Assembly: GCA_943737045.1 (NCBI GenBank)
Contig: CALSFV010000289.1
Coordinates: forward strand, 248,001 to 312,000
DNA length: 64,000 bases
Reading direction: 5' to 3'
Source: Parapristionchus giblindavisi
Taxonomy: Eukaryota > Nematoda > Chromadorea > Rhabditida > Diplogasteridae
Of this stretch, positions 33,785 through 44,945 are shown in pieces; the stretch's first letter is position 1, and each line of letters opens with the position of its first letter. The notes beneath the pieces were generated by a model, which did not search any database, was not told where the DNA came from, and worked only from the letters and a program-made list of their open reading frames with translations. A program made the position numbers and the translations under genes.

Positions 33785-35353
33785 GGTATTTTTATCGATT
33801 GATTGGTTAACGTATCTGATCTAGCAATACCGTAAGCACCATATTACCGAAACGTACCGTAGTAGTAGTACTGTAATTCATAAATGTACCGTAGTTAATT
33901 TGTTCCAGGCTGGAATTAATCAACATTATTACACAATTACAGTAACAATCTGACGATGGTGGAGCCTCGGTCTCGAAGTGGAGAAGGTGGTTTACGGTAG
34001 CCGGTCATCGATTTATCAATCGATTGGTTTTTTGCAGACGAAATCACGCTCCAATAAGCCTATCTACTTCGTTATTCGTCACGATCATTTGCACGATCGC
34101 AACAATCCTAAGAGTCCATGTATTGATTGATTTGGCTCCTATCACGATTCGGATTATGGTAGTGGTTTCAGTATTGATGATTGTTATTCTTGTTTTGGTA
34201 CGAGACGAGAGAGCACCCATCATATAAAAATGTGTGAGCATCTTTATTGAGCCTTTTTTCTTTCTTTCTCTGGGGTTCTTTAGGAGATTCTGCGACATTT
34301 CTTTATTTTATTTATTTATCATAGATATCAGAATGATGTTGATAAAGAGTGGAATACGATGAAGAAATTTGCTCAAGTAGAAATAAAATGTGGAAGAATG
34401 GACAACGGTAGTTGGTAGCTTTTCACACACTCTCTCGTATCCTTTTCCTAGCCTTTCGTCGCCGCATTAGCTTGAGTGTCGCGCCCAAGCCACAACAGTC
34501 TATTTGAAAATGCCTGAGTGTTTCTTTCTTTCTAGGCTTACAAATCAAAGTCGTCTGAAAAACAAAAATCAAAGTCGTCTGCAGCATGTGGAGAGATGAG
34601 GGGGGGGGGGCAAGGTCAGCATACATTTTCGGCGTCCTCACCGGATTTTTTAAAATATAGTGGATCGATCTGGAAAAATCGTTATTTTTCGCTTAAATTG
34701 TAATCTTTCACATGAAAAACGAGCTTTATATAGTGTGTAGATCCTGAAGATAAGCCTTATATAGTGGATCAATCCTCACATTGTGAGGGTATGAAAATAT
34801 ATGTGAGCAGTCAGTCCGTAAGTCAGCAGAGTGCTGCGAATGGGATGAGAGAGTGTTATTCATTGGTTAAAAATCGATACGGCCAGTCTTTCACAATTAT
34901 TGATTTCTTTAAGTTAATCGATTAATAATCTGCAGGAGACATCGAGTATATCATGGCCGAAGCGCAGTAAACATCGTGTAATCTGAGGAAGTGAAGGGAG
35001 GAGGAGGAGTGCCTGTAGTGAATGGTAAGAGATGTAGCTTCTTACTCTTGTATTTTGGCGGACTTGAAGTGTACTAAAAGTAAACTTAAAGTTTGGCTCA
35101 GACTTGGGGTACACTTGCGCTTTACTAGTAGCATACTTGAAGTCGACAGTCGACTTCAAGAAAAAAATGTCGGTGCAGTTTTTTTTGGTTTTGCCTATAT
35201 GTACAACGGAGCACTTTTTCGTCGATCGCGAATGATCGATCATTCATCATTGACAATAATACATTTATGGGAAGGTTAGATTTAGGAAATCGTCTTTTGC
35301 TGAGTCCTTTAACATTAATTTTTGGCCAATGCAGTCTGCATTATTTTTAGAAA

Positions 35354-35700
35354 ATGTGTTTTATTGCAAAATTTTCTGGGCAGGGTGTCTCGATAGCACT
35401 TCTGTGGGTTCTCTATACATCCTTGGATGAAACCCTACCGATGCATGACAAATTAATCGATATTATTCCATTTACACTATCCACATACGAGGAAGCGCGA
35501 CGGGACCACGACAAAGATCAGCCAACGAATGGATATGATAGAAGTGAGAGAAGAAGAAAGGAGAAGATGGAGAGGTACTGTACATGGTTACTGTAGCAAT
35601 CGATTGATTATCGTGTTGTGGGGGTACTGCATCTGGTGTGATAAAGAATGGAGAGGGAAGAAGTAGTGGCAGTGAGGTGAGTGATCAAAATGGTTGATAG
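35354..35700 (+). pseudogene. Exons of the unknown gene family, copy E (charged region)
   Basis: 35478-35574 matches 752-851 with a 3-nt in-frame deletion and the same GTACTG donor. The acceptor CAG has become CAC, so splicing should fail here and the frame simply reads through from 35354. A short block near 35645-35679 matches the end of 1195-1324. 35700-36087 contains the unfilled counterpart of the TTAT insertion site. Confidence 0.45.
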
Positions 35701-35765
35701 AACAAGCTTTATGAAATAGTTAAATTTATGATTGAATTGAAAAATCGTCAAGAACCAAGTTCAAA

Positions 35766-35800
35766 TGGGTTTTCCGAAGTTTTGTCCATATTTTGAGACC
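35766..35800. other. Unfilled paralogous site for the 12-kb nested element
   Basis: TTTTGTCCATATTTTGAG here corresponds to TTTTGTCC (1513-1520) and TTATAGTGAG (13501-13510) on the two sides of the insertion. Flanks on both sides align with 1260-1520 and 13505-13700. Confidence 0.65.
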
Positions 35801-36087
35801 GGAAAGTGGCGTGTGTCTTTGCTATCTGTTGATCAGTCATAAAAACCTATTTGGAGAGCCAGTGTATCAGCCGTGCTCATGAGTTTTCAGTCTTTCATAC
35901 TATAGTGTGACAGAAAAACTGCTGGTTATTCTGTTTGATGTTGCTTCATAAATTTCTGAAAAAAAGATTAAATTGGAAATTGGAATATATTGAAATATAC
36001 TGGAAACTCCATCGGCAATTGCTTTAGTTTTCGCAATTTCATTACCTAATGTGACAAGAATGTCGCTGGTTGTTCTCTTTGTTGCAG

Positions 36088-36236
36088 CGCTCGCAACCAT
36101 CTCATGTGAACTATTTCAGCGCTCTAATGGAGTCCACCATCCCCGTCAGCAGCTGCAGTACGAGAGTGCAGCCCTTGCAGCAACTCCGACAAGTCCTCAG
36201 TCTTCAGCATCTGCAGCCTACCACCGACACCTATGA
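36088..36236 (+). pseudogene. Exon of the unknown gene family, copy E (best-preserved version)
   Basis: It follows TTGTTGCAG and reads open: RSQPSHVNYFSALMESTIPV then QPTTDTYEYDH. It lacks the stop seen in copy A. The frame continues open to about 36375. Because upstream acceptors in this copy are damaged, it is still likely a pseudogene. Confidence 0.4.
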
Positions 36237-36661
36237 GTACGATCATGTTACCCATCCATTCCTTTTTGATTCGATCCATTGGATCGTCATCTATTGCTCC
36301 CAGCAAACGATCGGTAAGAGATACTGTAGATTGATCTTTGATCTTTTGAATTTGTCTATCCAAGACATACTGTAGACGGGATGTGATTGGATACTGTAGA
36401 TTGATCTGGAAATTATAAGGTAGATTGAGCGGGGATGTGGAATTGCCAATTTTATGAAATTTATCAATATTTGTAGAATGACACTGAAGCCGGCGACTGA
36501 AGGCGCGGCGCGATCCAGAATCAAGCTAATTGGAGTACCGTGGTATGATTATTAACTCTTTCGCATTTCACCCTTTCTCACCACCTCACACGTGTTCACA
36601 TTGAATTACACACATACTACTACATCGGAGTCTTTGTGCCATGGAACTATTATAGCTAGAC

Positions 36662-36835
36662 TTGGCTATTCGGGGATTGCGGTCCCGCAATGGTCCTTTC
36701 TGTTATCAATAATATGGCTACACGCGACGGGTTTGAACGGGGAAGGAATGTTGCGGGCCCACATGCCATTGCGAGCCCGCAGTGACATTCGGGTCTGCAA
36801 TAGCACGCGGGCCCGCAACCCGAATAGGCAAATCC
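36662..36835. mobile_element. GC-rich MITE with TTGGCTATTCGGG / CCCGAATAGGCAAA ends
   Basis: The inverted ends extend through TGCGG and GCGGGCCCGC. The interior repeats GCGGGCCCGCA-like words. Sharply more GC-rich than its surroundings. Confidence 0.55.
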
Positions 36836-37092
36836 AGAAATAGCTGATTCAGTGTTTCAACTTTATTATATCCACCTATACCATCATGAGTTCTGTGCTG
36901 CGACTTGAATGGAGGAGATCTGTGTCATTCATTCATCTTTTCAGATCGTCCCGGTCGTCTCCGGCCACGCTTGTCTCGTCTTTGGCGTGCACAATATGTA
37001 TGTCTCTGGCCGCAATCAGCCTCTGGCCGGCCACTGTCGGTTCAAGTACTCTCACTGCCCTGCCCCGTCTCTGTCGTGAGTTTATCCTGAGC

Positions 37093-37190
37093 TGTAAGAC
37101 GGTGTTACATTTTCAAAACGGGCGCACGTCCACGTGCGTTTTAGCACCTGAAAAACGCACGTGCGCCCGTTTTGAAAATGTAATACCGCC
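37093..37190. mobile_element. Near-perfect hairpin of about 98 bp
   Basis: GGTGTTACATTTTCAAAACG is mirrored by CGTTTTGAAAATGTAATACC around an 8-base loop (AGCACCTG). GCACGTGCG words sit near the loop. Probably a tiny palindromic MITE. A transcript would fold into a long hairpin. Confidence 0.7.
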
Positions 37191-37379
37191 TAACAAATTA
37201 GAAAATCACACTTGAAACACATTAGATGAACAACCGTACGGGAACGAAAAGACTTGGCTGAAACCAGAATGTAACATGTCAAATGTCTAAAGTTATGTAG
37301 TGATAATGAGCAAGTATCATAGCATATTCATTCTTTATCTTCGAGTGAGCGATCGAATTGTCTGATTATCTAATCAAAC

Positions 37380-37487
37380 ATGACGTCTCAGATTCCACAC
37401 AACCCTTCCGCGGGTGCCCATAATGGAGTCGAAGGAGGGCGTGGGAGAGGAGATGGTCGAAGTGGTCAAGATGTACTCGGGACAAAC
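37380..37487 (+). CDS. Candidate first exon, unknown Gly/Arg-rich protein
   Basis: ATG opens 36 codons (MTSQIPHNPSAGAHNGVEGG, then an RGRGDGR stretch) ending at a strong GTAAGT donor. A partial copy at 26950-26985 keeps the end (GTACTC.GGACAAAC followed by GTGGGT). The RG-rich piece resembles an RGG-type tail, but nothing else is recognisable. I could not find the second exon in 37488-38260, which is AT-rich and holds one hairpin (37549-37615). Could be a truncated family copy. Confidence 0.35.
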
Positions 37488-37548
37488 GTAAGTAATGATT
37501 GATTGGAGAATATTGATTTATTTGGTTGACTTATGCATCGTTACATTT

Positions 37549-37615
37549 GCCTTACGTGCTTACGCCGTAACCTCGTAACGACGGACACGCGGTACGGCGT
37601 AGGCGCGTAAAGCAA
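37549..37615. repeat. Imperfect hairpin (CATTTGCCTTACGTGC ... AAAGCAAATG)
   Basis: Stem arms CTTACGCCGTA and TACGGCGTAGG. A related half-element starts near 45008 and 51930. Confidence 0.5.
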
Positions 37616-38264
37616 ATGTACTGTAGACTGTATCAATTGAAAAGATAACAATTATCCAAAAATCAATGACAAATAATAGGCTAACCATGACAATATGGTG
37701 ACAATGACAATGACTGACTCTAATACTATGGAACTAGATGGATTCATGTTGCACCATGCGCTGTTAGTAAGCAAAAATGAGCGCGACGTTGATTCGTGAA
37801 GGACAGAAAGTAGATATTCTCCAATTCGAATTTTGGTCCGCTTGCCTGATTTATTACAGTATACTGTAGGGTTATCATGTATCGATTGGTTAATAAGAAA
37901 TAGAGATAATACTTCTAAGAGACTAAGAGATATAGATAGAGATGAGATAATAGAGATAGGGTTTCCGGAATGATTTGTTACTGTAGCTTTGGTATATTGA
38001 TTTGTTTGGGAAATTGGCAGCTAATGTTTTGTTAACGGTCTGATTTTCGATTATGTAGGATTGTCTGTTTGATATATTGATTGGTGTTTTGTTAGATGAA
38101 AAGGTAGTATAGGCTTCAATAATTGAATGATTATTGATTTTATGTGTGAGTTATGACTCGATTTTGAACATATAATAATTGTTAGAATTCAGATGTATCT
38201 TGGAATCGTCATATCTGGCCTATGGAGATGTCCAACTGAACTACGCTTCATCTATTTCATTCGT

Positions 38265-38525
38265 TCAAAACCATTCAATTTGTATAAAGTATGTGTATTC
38301 GTGTTTTCTTTTAATGGAAAATGAGTTCATTAATGTGAACTCTTTTCTATTGTCATCTGTCATTGAGAGAGAATGCAATCCCGCAAGGGGAATTGAGTCG
38401 CGAATTGGGAAACGTCGCTCTTCTTTTTCCAGTTTGGAATATTTTAAATTAATTCCCTCGAGTTTTATTGAAATTTGAGATGCTTGGATAGAGCAAAATA
38501 TCATAGCCAGAAGGAGAATTTTCAT
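38265..38525 (-). CDS. Small ORF with signal-peptide-like start (87 aa)
   Basis: The chosen ATG at 38525 starts MKILLLAMIFCSIQASQISI, which looks like a signal peptide with cleavage after QA or AS. The rest is short, charged and without cysteine pairs (KLEKEERRF, LHSLSMTDDNRKEF). The frame extends upstream to 38582, but the internal Met gives the plausible N-terminus. It is single-copy in the window and lies outside recognised repeats. It may be a secreted peptide gene or a chance ORF. No family recognised. Confidence 0.3.
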   Translation of the reverse strand: MKILLLAMIFCSIQASQISIKLEGINLKYSKLEKEERRFPIRDSIPLAGLHSLSMTDDNRKEFTLMNSFSIKRKHEYTYFIQIEWF

Positions 38526-39192
38526 AGCTCTGATTAAGACGAGGTTTCCTAATCCCTGAAACAGATTGCCTTGTTGCTTCAATTGATTAGTAGATTATCG
38601 ATTATAGAATAACTTAATGATGGAAGATTGCCGACGAATACTAATGCATTGTTCCGGTCGTGGTTCAAGCAAAAAAGTGAGTAGATCAAAGAAAGAAAAG
38701 AAAAGTGAGCAGATCAAAGAGAAACGTATGGAAGAAACCGAAGAAGTTCCAAATTGCTAATGATACAATTAGAGTTAGTTTTTCGATGAGTATTATATTT
38801 AGACCGTCAACTTTATTCCATTGAAACTGTAACTATAACCTGTATTATTATTATTATTTATTATTAATCCAAATCAGTGACATATTTTAAGCAGGCTTTT
38901 TTTTGAAATATCAGAGAAAGTAACGCATTATAGTATAAAAGGTAAATTAGTCATAATATTTTAACTGTGTGTAAAATTGAAAATCATTGAAAGATAATTG
39001 AACACAAAGTACAGCGCTTTATCTAAATTTCTTTAAAAATTTTGGAGGATAAAAGTTAGTTCACGATCATTCTATCGGACCTCTGTCGCACACTAGACGT
39101 TAGCGTAGGGAGAGCAGAAATACATTGAGAGAAAAAATAGCAAAAACGGTTGAGCCAAGTTGGGAGTGTTGATCTGTTGCTAATCCCCCTCC

Positions 39193-39260
39193 GGGAATCG
39201 GACCTTTTTGCCGACCAACCGGCCGGTTTGAATGTCCGAGCTCTTATCCACTAGACCATG
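39193..39260 (-). other. tRNA-like box A/B segment in unit 1
   Basis: Minus strand: TGGTCTAGTGGA (39247-39258) and GGTCCGATTCC (39193-39203). A TATATAAAGG word lies about 70 bp upstream on the same strand. The acceptor ends do not pair, so this is a derived sequence. Confidence 0.5.
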
Positions 39261-40061
39261 GGTCCCTATTAGAATGTATGTCAAACGATCTACATATACT
39301 CAGACACTCCCGTATTTATATACCCCTTTATATAACGATTCCGACTCCGCCCATTTAACCGCGCGGGCTTGGACACCGATAGCAAGCATTAACACACCCC
39401 AAATATCTTTATTATTTCTGAAAAGGGAGAATCCTGCAGGGGACTCGGCAGCATTCCGGACGGTCGTCGAGGAGGCCTCTGCATCCGCTCACATCTTCAC
39501 TCGACCATTTCGTAAAGGATGAGCTGACGATCTTCATCAGCGACGACGACGAATCGAAGAACCGATCAACCGACATGAAGAACGATAAAATTGAAAATTC
39601 AACGATGTTTCCCTATCATAACCCGATTTGTGTTAAAAAGCTTCGTGAGGACCACTGTTTACAGTAACACAAAAGATGTGCGCTCGATTTTGTTCTTTTC
39701 GCAACTTTTGAACACATTGTACGAGATTGCACTTCTTCTGCTAAAGACATCGCTCACTGAATATCATGTTTTTGGTTTGAAATAAGCCTGTTTTACTACT
39801 GATATGGAAAAGATGTAATTAAACGATGACTATGAACAAATTAACAGTTGAGCGATGTCGTTATCGGAAGAAGCTCCGAAATAATATGGTTTCAAAATTC
39901 ACGAAAAGAAAAGAGAAAAGTGTGTGCGAGAGTGCATGAAAAACGAGGAGAGTGTTCTCTGCTTTTCTTTTCCTTTCATGATTTTTTGAACAGCGCATAA
40001 GATTAGCCAAGGTAGACTCGAACCATACATTTTCGAGCACCCACATTGTGGGCACGGGTCA

Positions 40062-40200
40062 GTTTATGAATTGATTGGCTTATAAAAACGGGTCACTTTA
40101 TCACATTTTTAGCCAAAATAAACGAAATATAAGCAATTTTACGGGTCAGTTTATAATCGGCCTAGTTTATCTCAATTACGGGTCAGCTTACGATTTTACG
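40062..40200. repeat. ACGGGTCAGTTTAT short dispersed repeats
   Basis: Four imperfect occurrences at roughly 30-60 bp spacing, preserved in all three tandem units. Confidence 0.5.
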
Positions 40201-41832
40201 ATTTAACACACTAGCTTATAGTTCTTAAAATGTGAGATGAAGAAAAATGTATGACTCGTACCTCCAAGATCCGCCGCAATCTACCGTCCGACGTTGTATC
40301 CAATGTCCGTGATCTTGGCAAACGTCACGCCAGCAGTCGAAGTCGATGGTCAACCCGTCCGTGAATGGAGTCGTCAGTATTCATCGATTGGATCCCTGAC
40401 GAACTTGGACTTGGCTTGGTGATCTGAAATGAATTTGACATTTGCCAAATTAAAAGTTCAATGTGACAACTTTCTCATCGAACAGAAAAGTTATGGAAAC
40501 CGAACACGTTTACAGAGCGGATAACTTTAAATTTGGAATATTTGCAGAGGACCACGAACGGGAATCGAGAGGAGTAGAGAATGAGCAAAATACGAATAAT
40601 AAGAACATCAAATATCAGATCGATAATCACGGGAGAGGTAGAGAACAAGAGAAACGATAAGAAAGAGATAGCTGAAAGCGGATGGAAAATCACCGAGAGT
40701 GGATTGACAAAACGATTGAAGACTGCAAACGAATAGAATAAGAATAAGATCATGTTCTTTAAGATACTCATACGGAAATTGAAACACAATAGATTCATAA
40801 CTTCACAAAGATAGTGGTAATATATGCAAATAATAGTAAGAGAGATGGTAAATCCTTCATGATCAAAGATGGTAAATCCTTCATGATGAAAGAAAGAAGA
40901 GAAGGAGATGGTAGAGAGAGAACCTGGCTGGACCATGGCCAGAGGAGAGAGAGGGAGAAGTAGAGGTAGAGGGATAGGGAAGGAAGAGGAAAAGGATAAG
41001 GGATTGCAAGATCCTGAGCGATAATAATCACGAATTTTAAAAAAATGGTGAAAGGTAAAGCGAAAGTAGTTCAAAACGGATGGATACGCAAATGAATCAA
41101 CGATGGTATATTATTTACGCGTGAATGTTTTCTTTCTCTGCACTCTCTCGCTTTCCCACACACTGTCTCTCTCTCTGCTCTCTTGTACGAAAACACGATG
41201 ATCAAGTCGCGAGTGGGAGAGGGACGGGCATGCAAAGATCAAAGATCAATTTCGAAAAGGAAACAAACGAGAAGGCATATGAGGAGCTGCACAACGAAAG
41301 AAGACTGCAAATCAAATGAATAAGAATGATAACACGTGTTATGGATAACCATATACAAATTAGAACTAATTAGATGCTAGACAAGTCAACAACGAAATTA
41401 TATGGAAAAATGATGAAAACGAAATAAATGAATGAACGACATTGGGTATGAAATGAAGAAAATGGAGAGAAAGAGAGAATAGACATAGCCGAAAATGGCG
41501 GCAAAGCGATCCATATGTTAGGGACACTATTGATGGCAGATAGAGGGCATGTATTTCCTTTCTCTGCACTCTCTCACTGACCTCTACTCTCTCACTTTAT
41601 CTGTACTCTCTCACATTTACACGCTCTCTATCTGCTATGATCAAAGAACCATAGCCAGGAAAGGAATGCACTCGGCACACAGAATGGTATAATCAGTCAA
41701 TCAATTTTCGATGTCAGACAGTAGATCACTCAATTCGACTCCATCGTGTTCGATATCTCCTGTGCGCAGTTTGACTCTAGGAACAAGGTAGATCATTCCT
41801 TCCAAATCCTTCTAGAACGTCAACATATTCCG

Positions 41833-41840
41833 TATATAAG
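41833..41840 (+). promoter_or_regulatory. TATA box of candidate gene, unit 1
   Basis: TATATAAG exactly 90 bp before the ATG, with a CT-rich, initiator-like stretch between. The same spacing is kept in every copy. Confidence 0.5.
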
Positions 41841-41922
41841 ATGACATTTTCCCACTCATTGTCATTTATCGTCTCATCCCCTCGGCTCGTCTTAATCTCT
41901 CCTCGGCACAACTACAACTCCG

Positions 41923-42713
41923 ATGACCGTCTCTCAACTACCGGAGTACTCTACGCTCATCGCCATTTGGTTTCGCCTTCCATCTACACACGGATCCGTC
42001 TGCCTGTTCAGTGAGGTATCATGTCCCTTCCACCCATTGCCGTATCGATTATCTTTCTGCTACTTTGTTTTCTTTCATATCTTGCCGCATCCGTTGACTT
42101 ACCGTAGTTTCATCCGCTGACTACCGTATTCGCTGACTTACCGTAGTTTCATCCGCTGATTACCGTATCAAATGACTTACCGTAGTTTCATCCGCTGATT
42201 ACCTTATCAAATGACATACCGTAGTTTCATCCGCTGATTACCGTATCAAATGACATACCGTAGTTTCATCCGCTGATTACCGTATCAAATGACTTACCGT
42301 AGTTTCATCCGCTGATTACCGTATCAAATGACTTACCGTAGTTTCATCCGCTGATTACCGTATCAAATGACTTACCGTAGTTTCATTCGCTGATTACCGT
42401 TTCAAGTAACTTACCGTAGTTTCATCCGCTGACGTACCGAATTCGCTGACTTACCATAGTTTCCGGCGCACTCTTTTAGTCGATAATAGGAATATTCTAG
42501 ATCACTCACTATTTCCTCCTAGTACTTCTTATCGATCCATTTACCGTATGTCGTTCTGACCGTATCCATCTCCCCATTGTCCCGCCTCTGTCTTACGGTA
42601 CCGTAACCCGCTTTGACCGTTGGTGGGGTGCTCCCGGTTGCGAGCAATTTACATGGCTCACCGGGTTTACTCTATGTACGGCTGGGTATGGTGTCGTGGA
42701 TAGATTAGTGTAG
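41923..42713 (+). CDS. Candidate two-exon gene of unknown function, copy 1
   Basis: Exon 1 (41923-42015) has 31 codons from ATG (MTVSQLPEYSTLIAIWFRLP...) to a GTATCA donor. Exon 2 (42501-42713) starts after ATTCTAG in phase 0 and encodes 70 residues to TAG. It begins with a hydrophobic run (HYFLLVLLIDPFTVC) and holds FDRWWGAPGCEQFTWLTGF. Total is 101 aa. The intron is mostly 39-bp repeats. Frames and splice phase are kept in all copies, including a 9-nt in-frame length difference in exon 2. Substitutions are a mix of silent and replacement, so selection is not proven. A weak acceptor and lack of homology keep this tentative. Possibly a membrane or secreted peptide. Confidence 0.38.
42098..42440. 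repeat. 39-bp minisatellite in the intron, unit 1
   Basis: Unit TTACCGTAGTTTCATCCGCT + GATTACCGTATCAAATGAC, about 8 copies, with CATACCG/CTTACCG variants. The period is 39, but the array is not in a coding exon by this model. Confidence 0.9.
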
Positions 42714-42942
42714 TATTTCGTTTTTTTTATGAGTATCATGTATTAGCTCTTATCCTCTACCGTCGATATCTTTCTTACCGTTGTCCTGCGTTCTCTTTTC
42801 ATCACACCACCAGGTTCATTTTCTAAGTTGCTCTTTGATCTTTGATCTTTATTATATCGTCCTTCATCCTTCATTCCTCTTTAAATGCAATGTATTTTTC
42901 AGATCCTTCCACCATTCTTGATCGATTGATTATCCAGGAATT

Positions 42943-43048
42943 TTGGCAAACCGTTTGCAGGCAAACGTGACGTCACAACCATAGGCGGAGGCGTTCGCAG
43001 GAGATCCTCCCGCTTGTGACGTCACCGTTGCCGGCAAACGGTTTGCCA
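42943..43048. mobile_element. TGACGTCA-bearing palindromic MITE, unit 1
   Basis: TTGGCAAACCGTTTGC mirrored by GCAAACGGTTTGCCA. Each arm holds GTGACGTCAC, a consensus CRE/ATF palindrome. Followed by a GGCCGTATCC-complement tag also seen at 23748. Confidence 0.65.
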
Positions 43049-43309
43049 CCGTTCATGGATACGGCCTCTACTCTACCGCTTGCCCGTCTCGGATCAACGG
43101 CTCCTCGATTCTCATTGGCCAAGAAAGCGGACGTCCTTCCCTAATGGAGATGGTCTACTCTGTAAGGTACATTACTCTCCGGCCATAACGAATTCAAAAA
43201 TGCATAAAGATGCGAAGAGTGTAGAGTTGTCCACTTTAGATTTCGGAAATATGATATCGTTGTCAACTGTAAAAGCTATGATTCTATGATATTCTCTATT
43301 TTTACAGGT

Positions 43310-43467
43310 AGACTCTTGTCATCGTCGTTGATGAGCTTCTCTAACGGGATCTGGAGGCGACATCGTTGCGACGTCGATCTTTGCGCCACTGGAGTGAAGA
43401 CTACTACACTCGGACTACTAGTCTGTATCGTTGCTTGCAATGAGAATGCTGCCCTTGGTTGTTGAAT
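43310..43467 (+). other. Open exon-like block downstream of the candidate gene
   Basis: It follows TTTTTACAG. One phase reads RLLSSSLMSFSNGIWRRHRC and then DVDLCATGVKTTTLGLLVCI to a TGA. In unit 2 this block contains an expanded 47-bp repeat that changes the phase. It may be a 3' exon of another isoform or chance. Low confidence. Confidence 0.25.
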
Positions 43468-44702
43468 AATTTTTCATGGTTTAGAACGAATCGCTTCATC
43501 AACTTTGAGATCGTCTGAGGAAGCCTGTCATCGTCGGGAGAGATGGAGAATACACTGGCAGGACGTCTGAAGGTGGATGGGCGTCACTCACACTCTGCTC
43601 AATAATTTGAATAAAGCGTTTGGGGTTTTCGATGTATGTAAGCGGTGTCCAAGCCCGCGAAGTTAAATGGGCGGAGTCAGCATCACTACGTAAGCGCGAT
43701 TAAGCAGAATGGGCAGAGCTACATATCAGTGGGCTTTACAGAGTTTATGAAAAGTTTACACCAATATCAGGTCGGAGAACTACCGACGATTACTGCAGTA
43801 TTTCAAATCTACAAAAATTGAGAGAGCTACAAAAGTATAGATTTGCTGGCAAAATGTGCTTAGAGATACCCTAAAGAATACAACTTTTTGTGTGGCGGTA
43901 TTGAATTACAGTATCCCAAAGATTCTTGATACAATTAATCATTCGTGTAGTCAAAATTGAACATATGATGTATCATTCGTGAGTCTTAGATCGAGACTAG
44001 TGAGAAAAGTTAGTATACTTTAAAAGATTGATTATTCGTCTCAATCAACTAAGAGAAAAGTGGAATTCAAAATGACGACGATGAATTTGTTGAGGATATA
44101 TGTATGTGATAAGTCATTCAAAACTAACAACATGCCCCCAGGGTACTCTGTTATCGCTTTTCCATATTTCCACTTTTCAGCCGCTTTATACATATCTAAT
44201 TACAAGGGACTAACAATGTTTGCGTTGGCAACAACGAAAAGATGGATCGATAAGAAATGGATTACGGTAGTTTTCCAGACAGGAAACAACAGTAACAGAG
44301 ATACAATGACTGCGGGTTTCGTGAATGTGAAAAAGTGAAATGGGTGGGAATATAAAACAACTGATTTAAAAAGCATGAACACTACGGTAGAGTACTGTAG
44401 ATCGGAGAATATCGAAATTGCGACAAAATTTGACAAAACTTGGCAAGATTCGGAAAAAAACTTTAAAAAATGTTCATGTGGATCAGTTGTGAAACCCTTT
44501 GCTCTATTGCTGTACTTTGTTCTTTGATCTTATAGTTTGTAAAAAAAAAAACGAAAAAAAGTACCCTGGTCTCGTGCCAACTCCAACAATAGATCAATGG
44601 TGTGCACATTAATAAATATTTATCGCATCTTTCAAATTAGTGACACAGGTAATAAAAAACCATTGAACAGTAATAATGATAAAATAGGAAGAAGAACACC
44701 CA

Positions 44703-44945
44703 ATGCGCCTCTCTACTGGCATAAGAATCGTTGTCCCTTTACTCTGCCTCTGATGATTAAAAATGATTAAAATCATGATTTTAATGCAGACTATATATGG
44801 ACGTTTTATTGCCATTTCTGCTAATTTTGATGAAAATACAATTTTTTTCGAATTTAAAAATTTCCATGATTTTTCAGTACTGACTTTTACAATTTAAATT
44901 CACTCGTCAAAATACAATTCCTATGCCAGTAGAGAGGCTCAGTGG
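44703..44945. mobile_element. Short element with CCTCTCTACTGGCATA ends, unit 1
   Basis: The left GCCTCTCTACTGGCATA is mirrored by TATGCCAGTAGAGAGGC. The AT-rich interior has the self-complementary AAAATCATGATTTT. Same in unit 2 (51632-51870). Confidence 0.6.

Noticed and set aside
34044..34298. 84-residue minus-strand ORF near 34.1 kb
   Set aside because: Thr/Ile-rich complement of a plus-strand exon-like block; no start context or homology visible.
39232..39522. 96-residue ORF and its minus-strand partner near 39420-39580
   Set aside because: It overlaps the tRNA-like segment. Between units the changes are mostly replacements, and the C-terminal ends differ. The minus-strand frame ending at a TAA before AATAAAG is tempting, but its differences are also nearly all replacements.
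40463..40660. 65-residue ORF kept in all three tandem units (also 46818 and 54537)
   Set aside because: It starts only at GTG. The differences I compared between units near its start all change the amino acid (e.g. ACC/ATC, CAC/CAA, GTT/TTT, TAC/CAC), which is not the pattern of a selected protein.
40475..41074. Long minus-strand ORF (199 aa; 171 aa in units 2 and 3)
   Set aside because: It arises on the complement of purine-rich AGAG/GGAAG DNA and shifts frame between units. The Ser/Phe/Leu-rich translation is low complexity.
42098..42440. CRISPR-like array
   Set aside because: The 39-bp units are tandem with no unique spacers. This is a minisatellite in a eukaryotic genome.
44060..44338. 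92-residue ORF in unit 1
   Set aside because: Unit 2 has a 2-bp deletion near the start (ATATGTATG for ATATATGTATG) that breaks the frame, with no other sign of coding.
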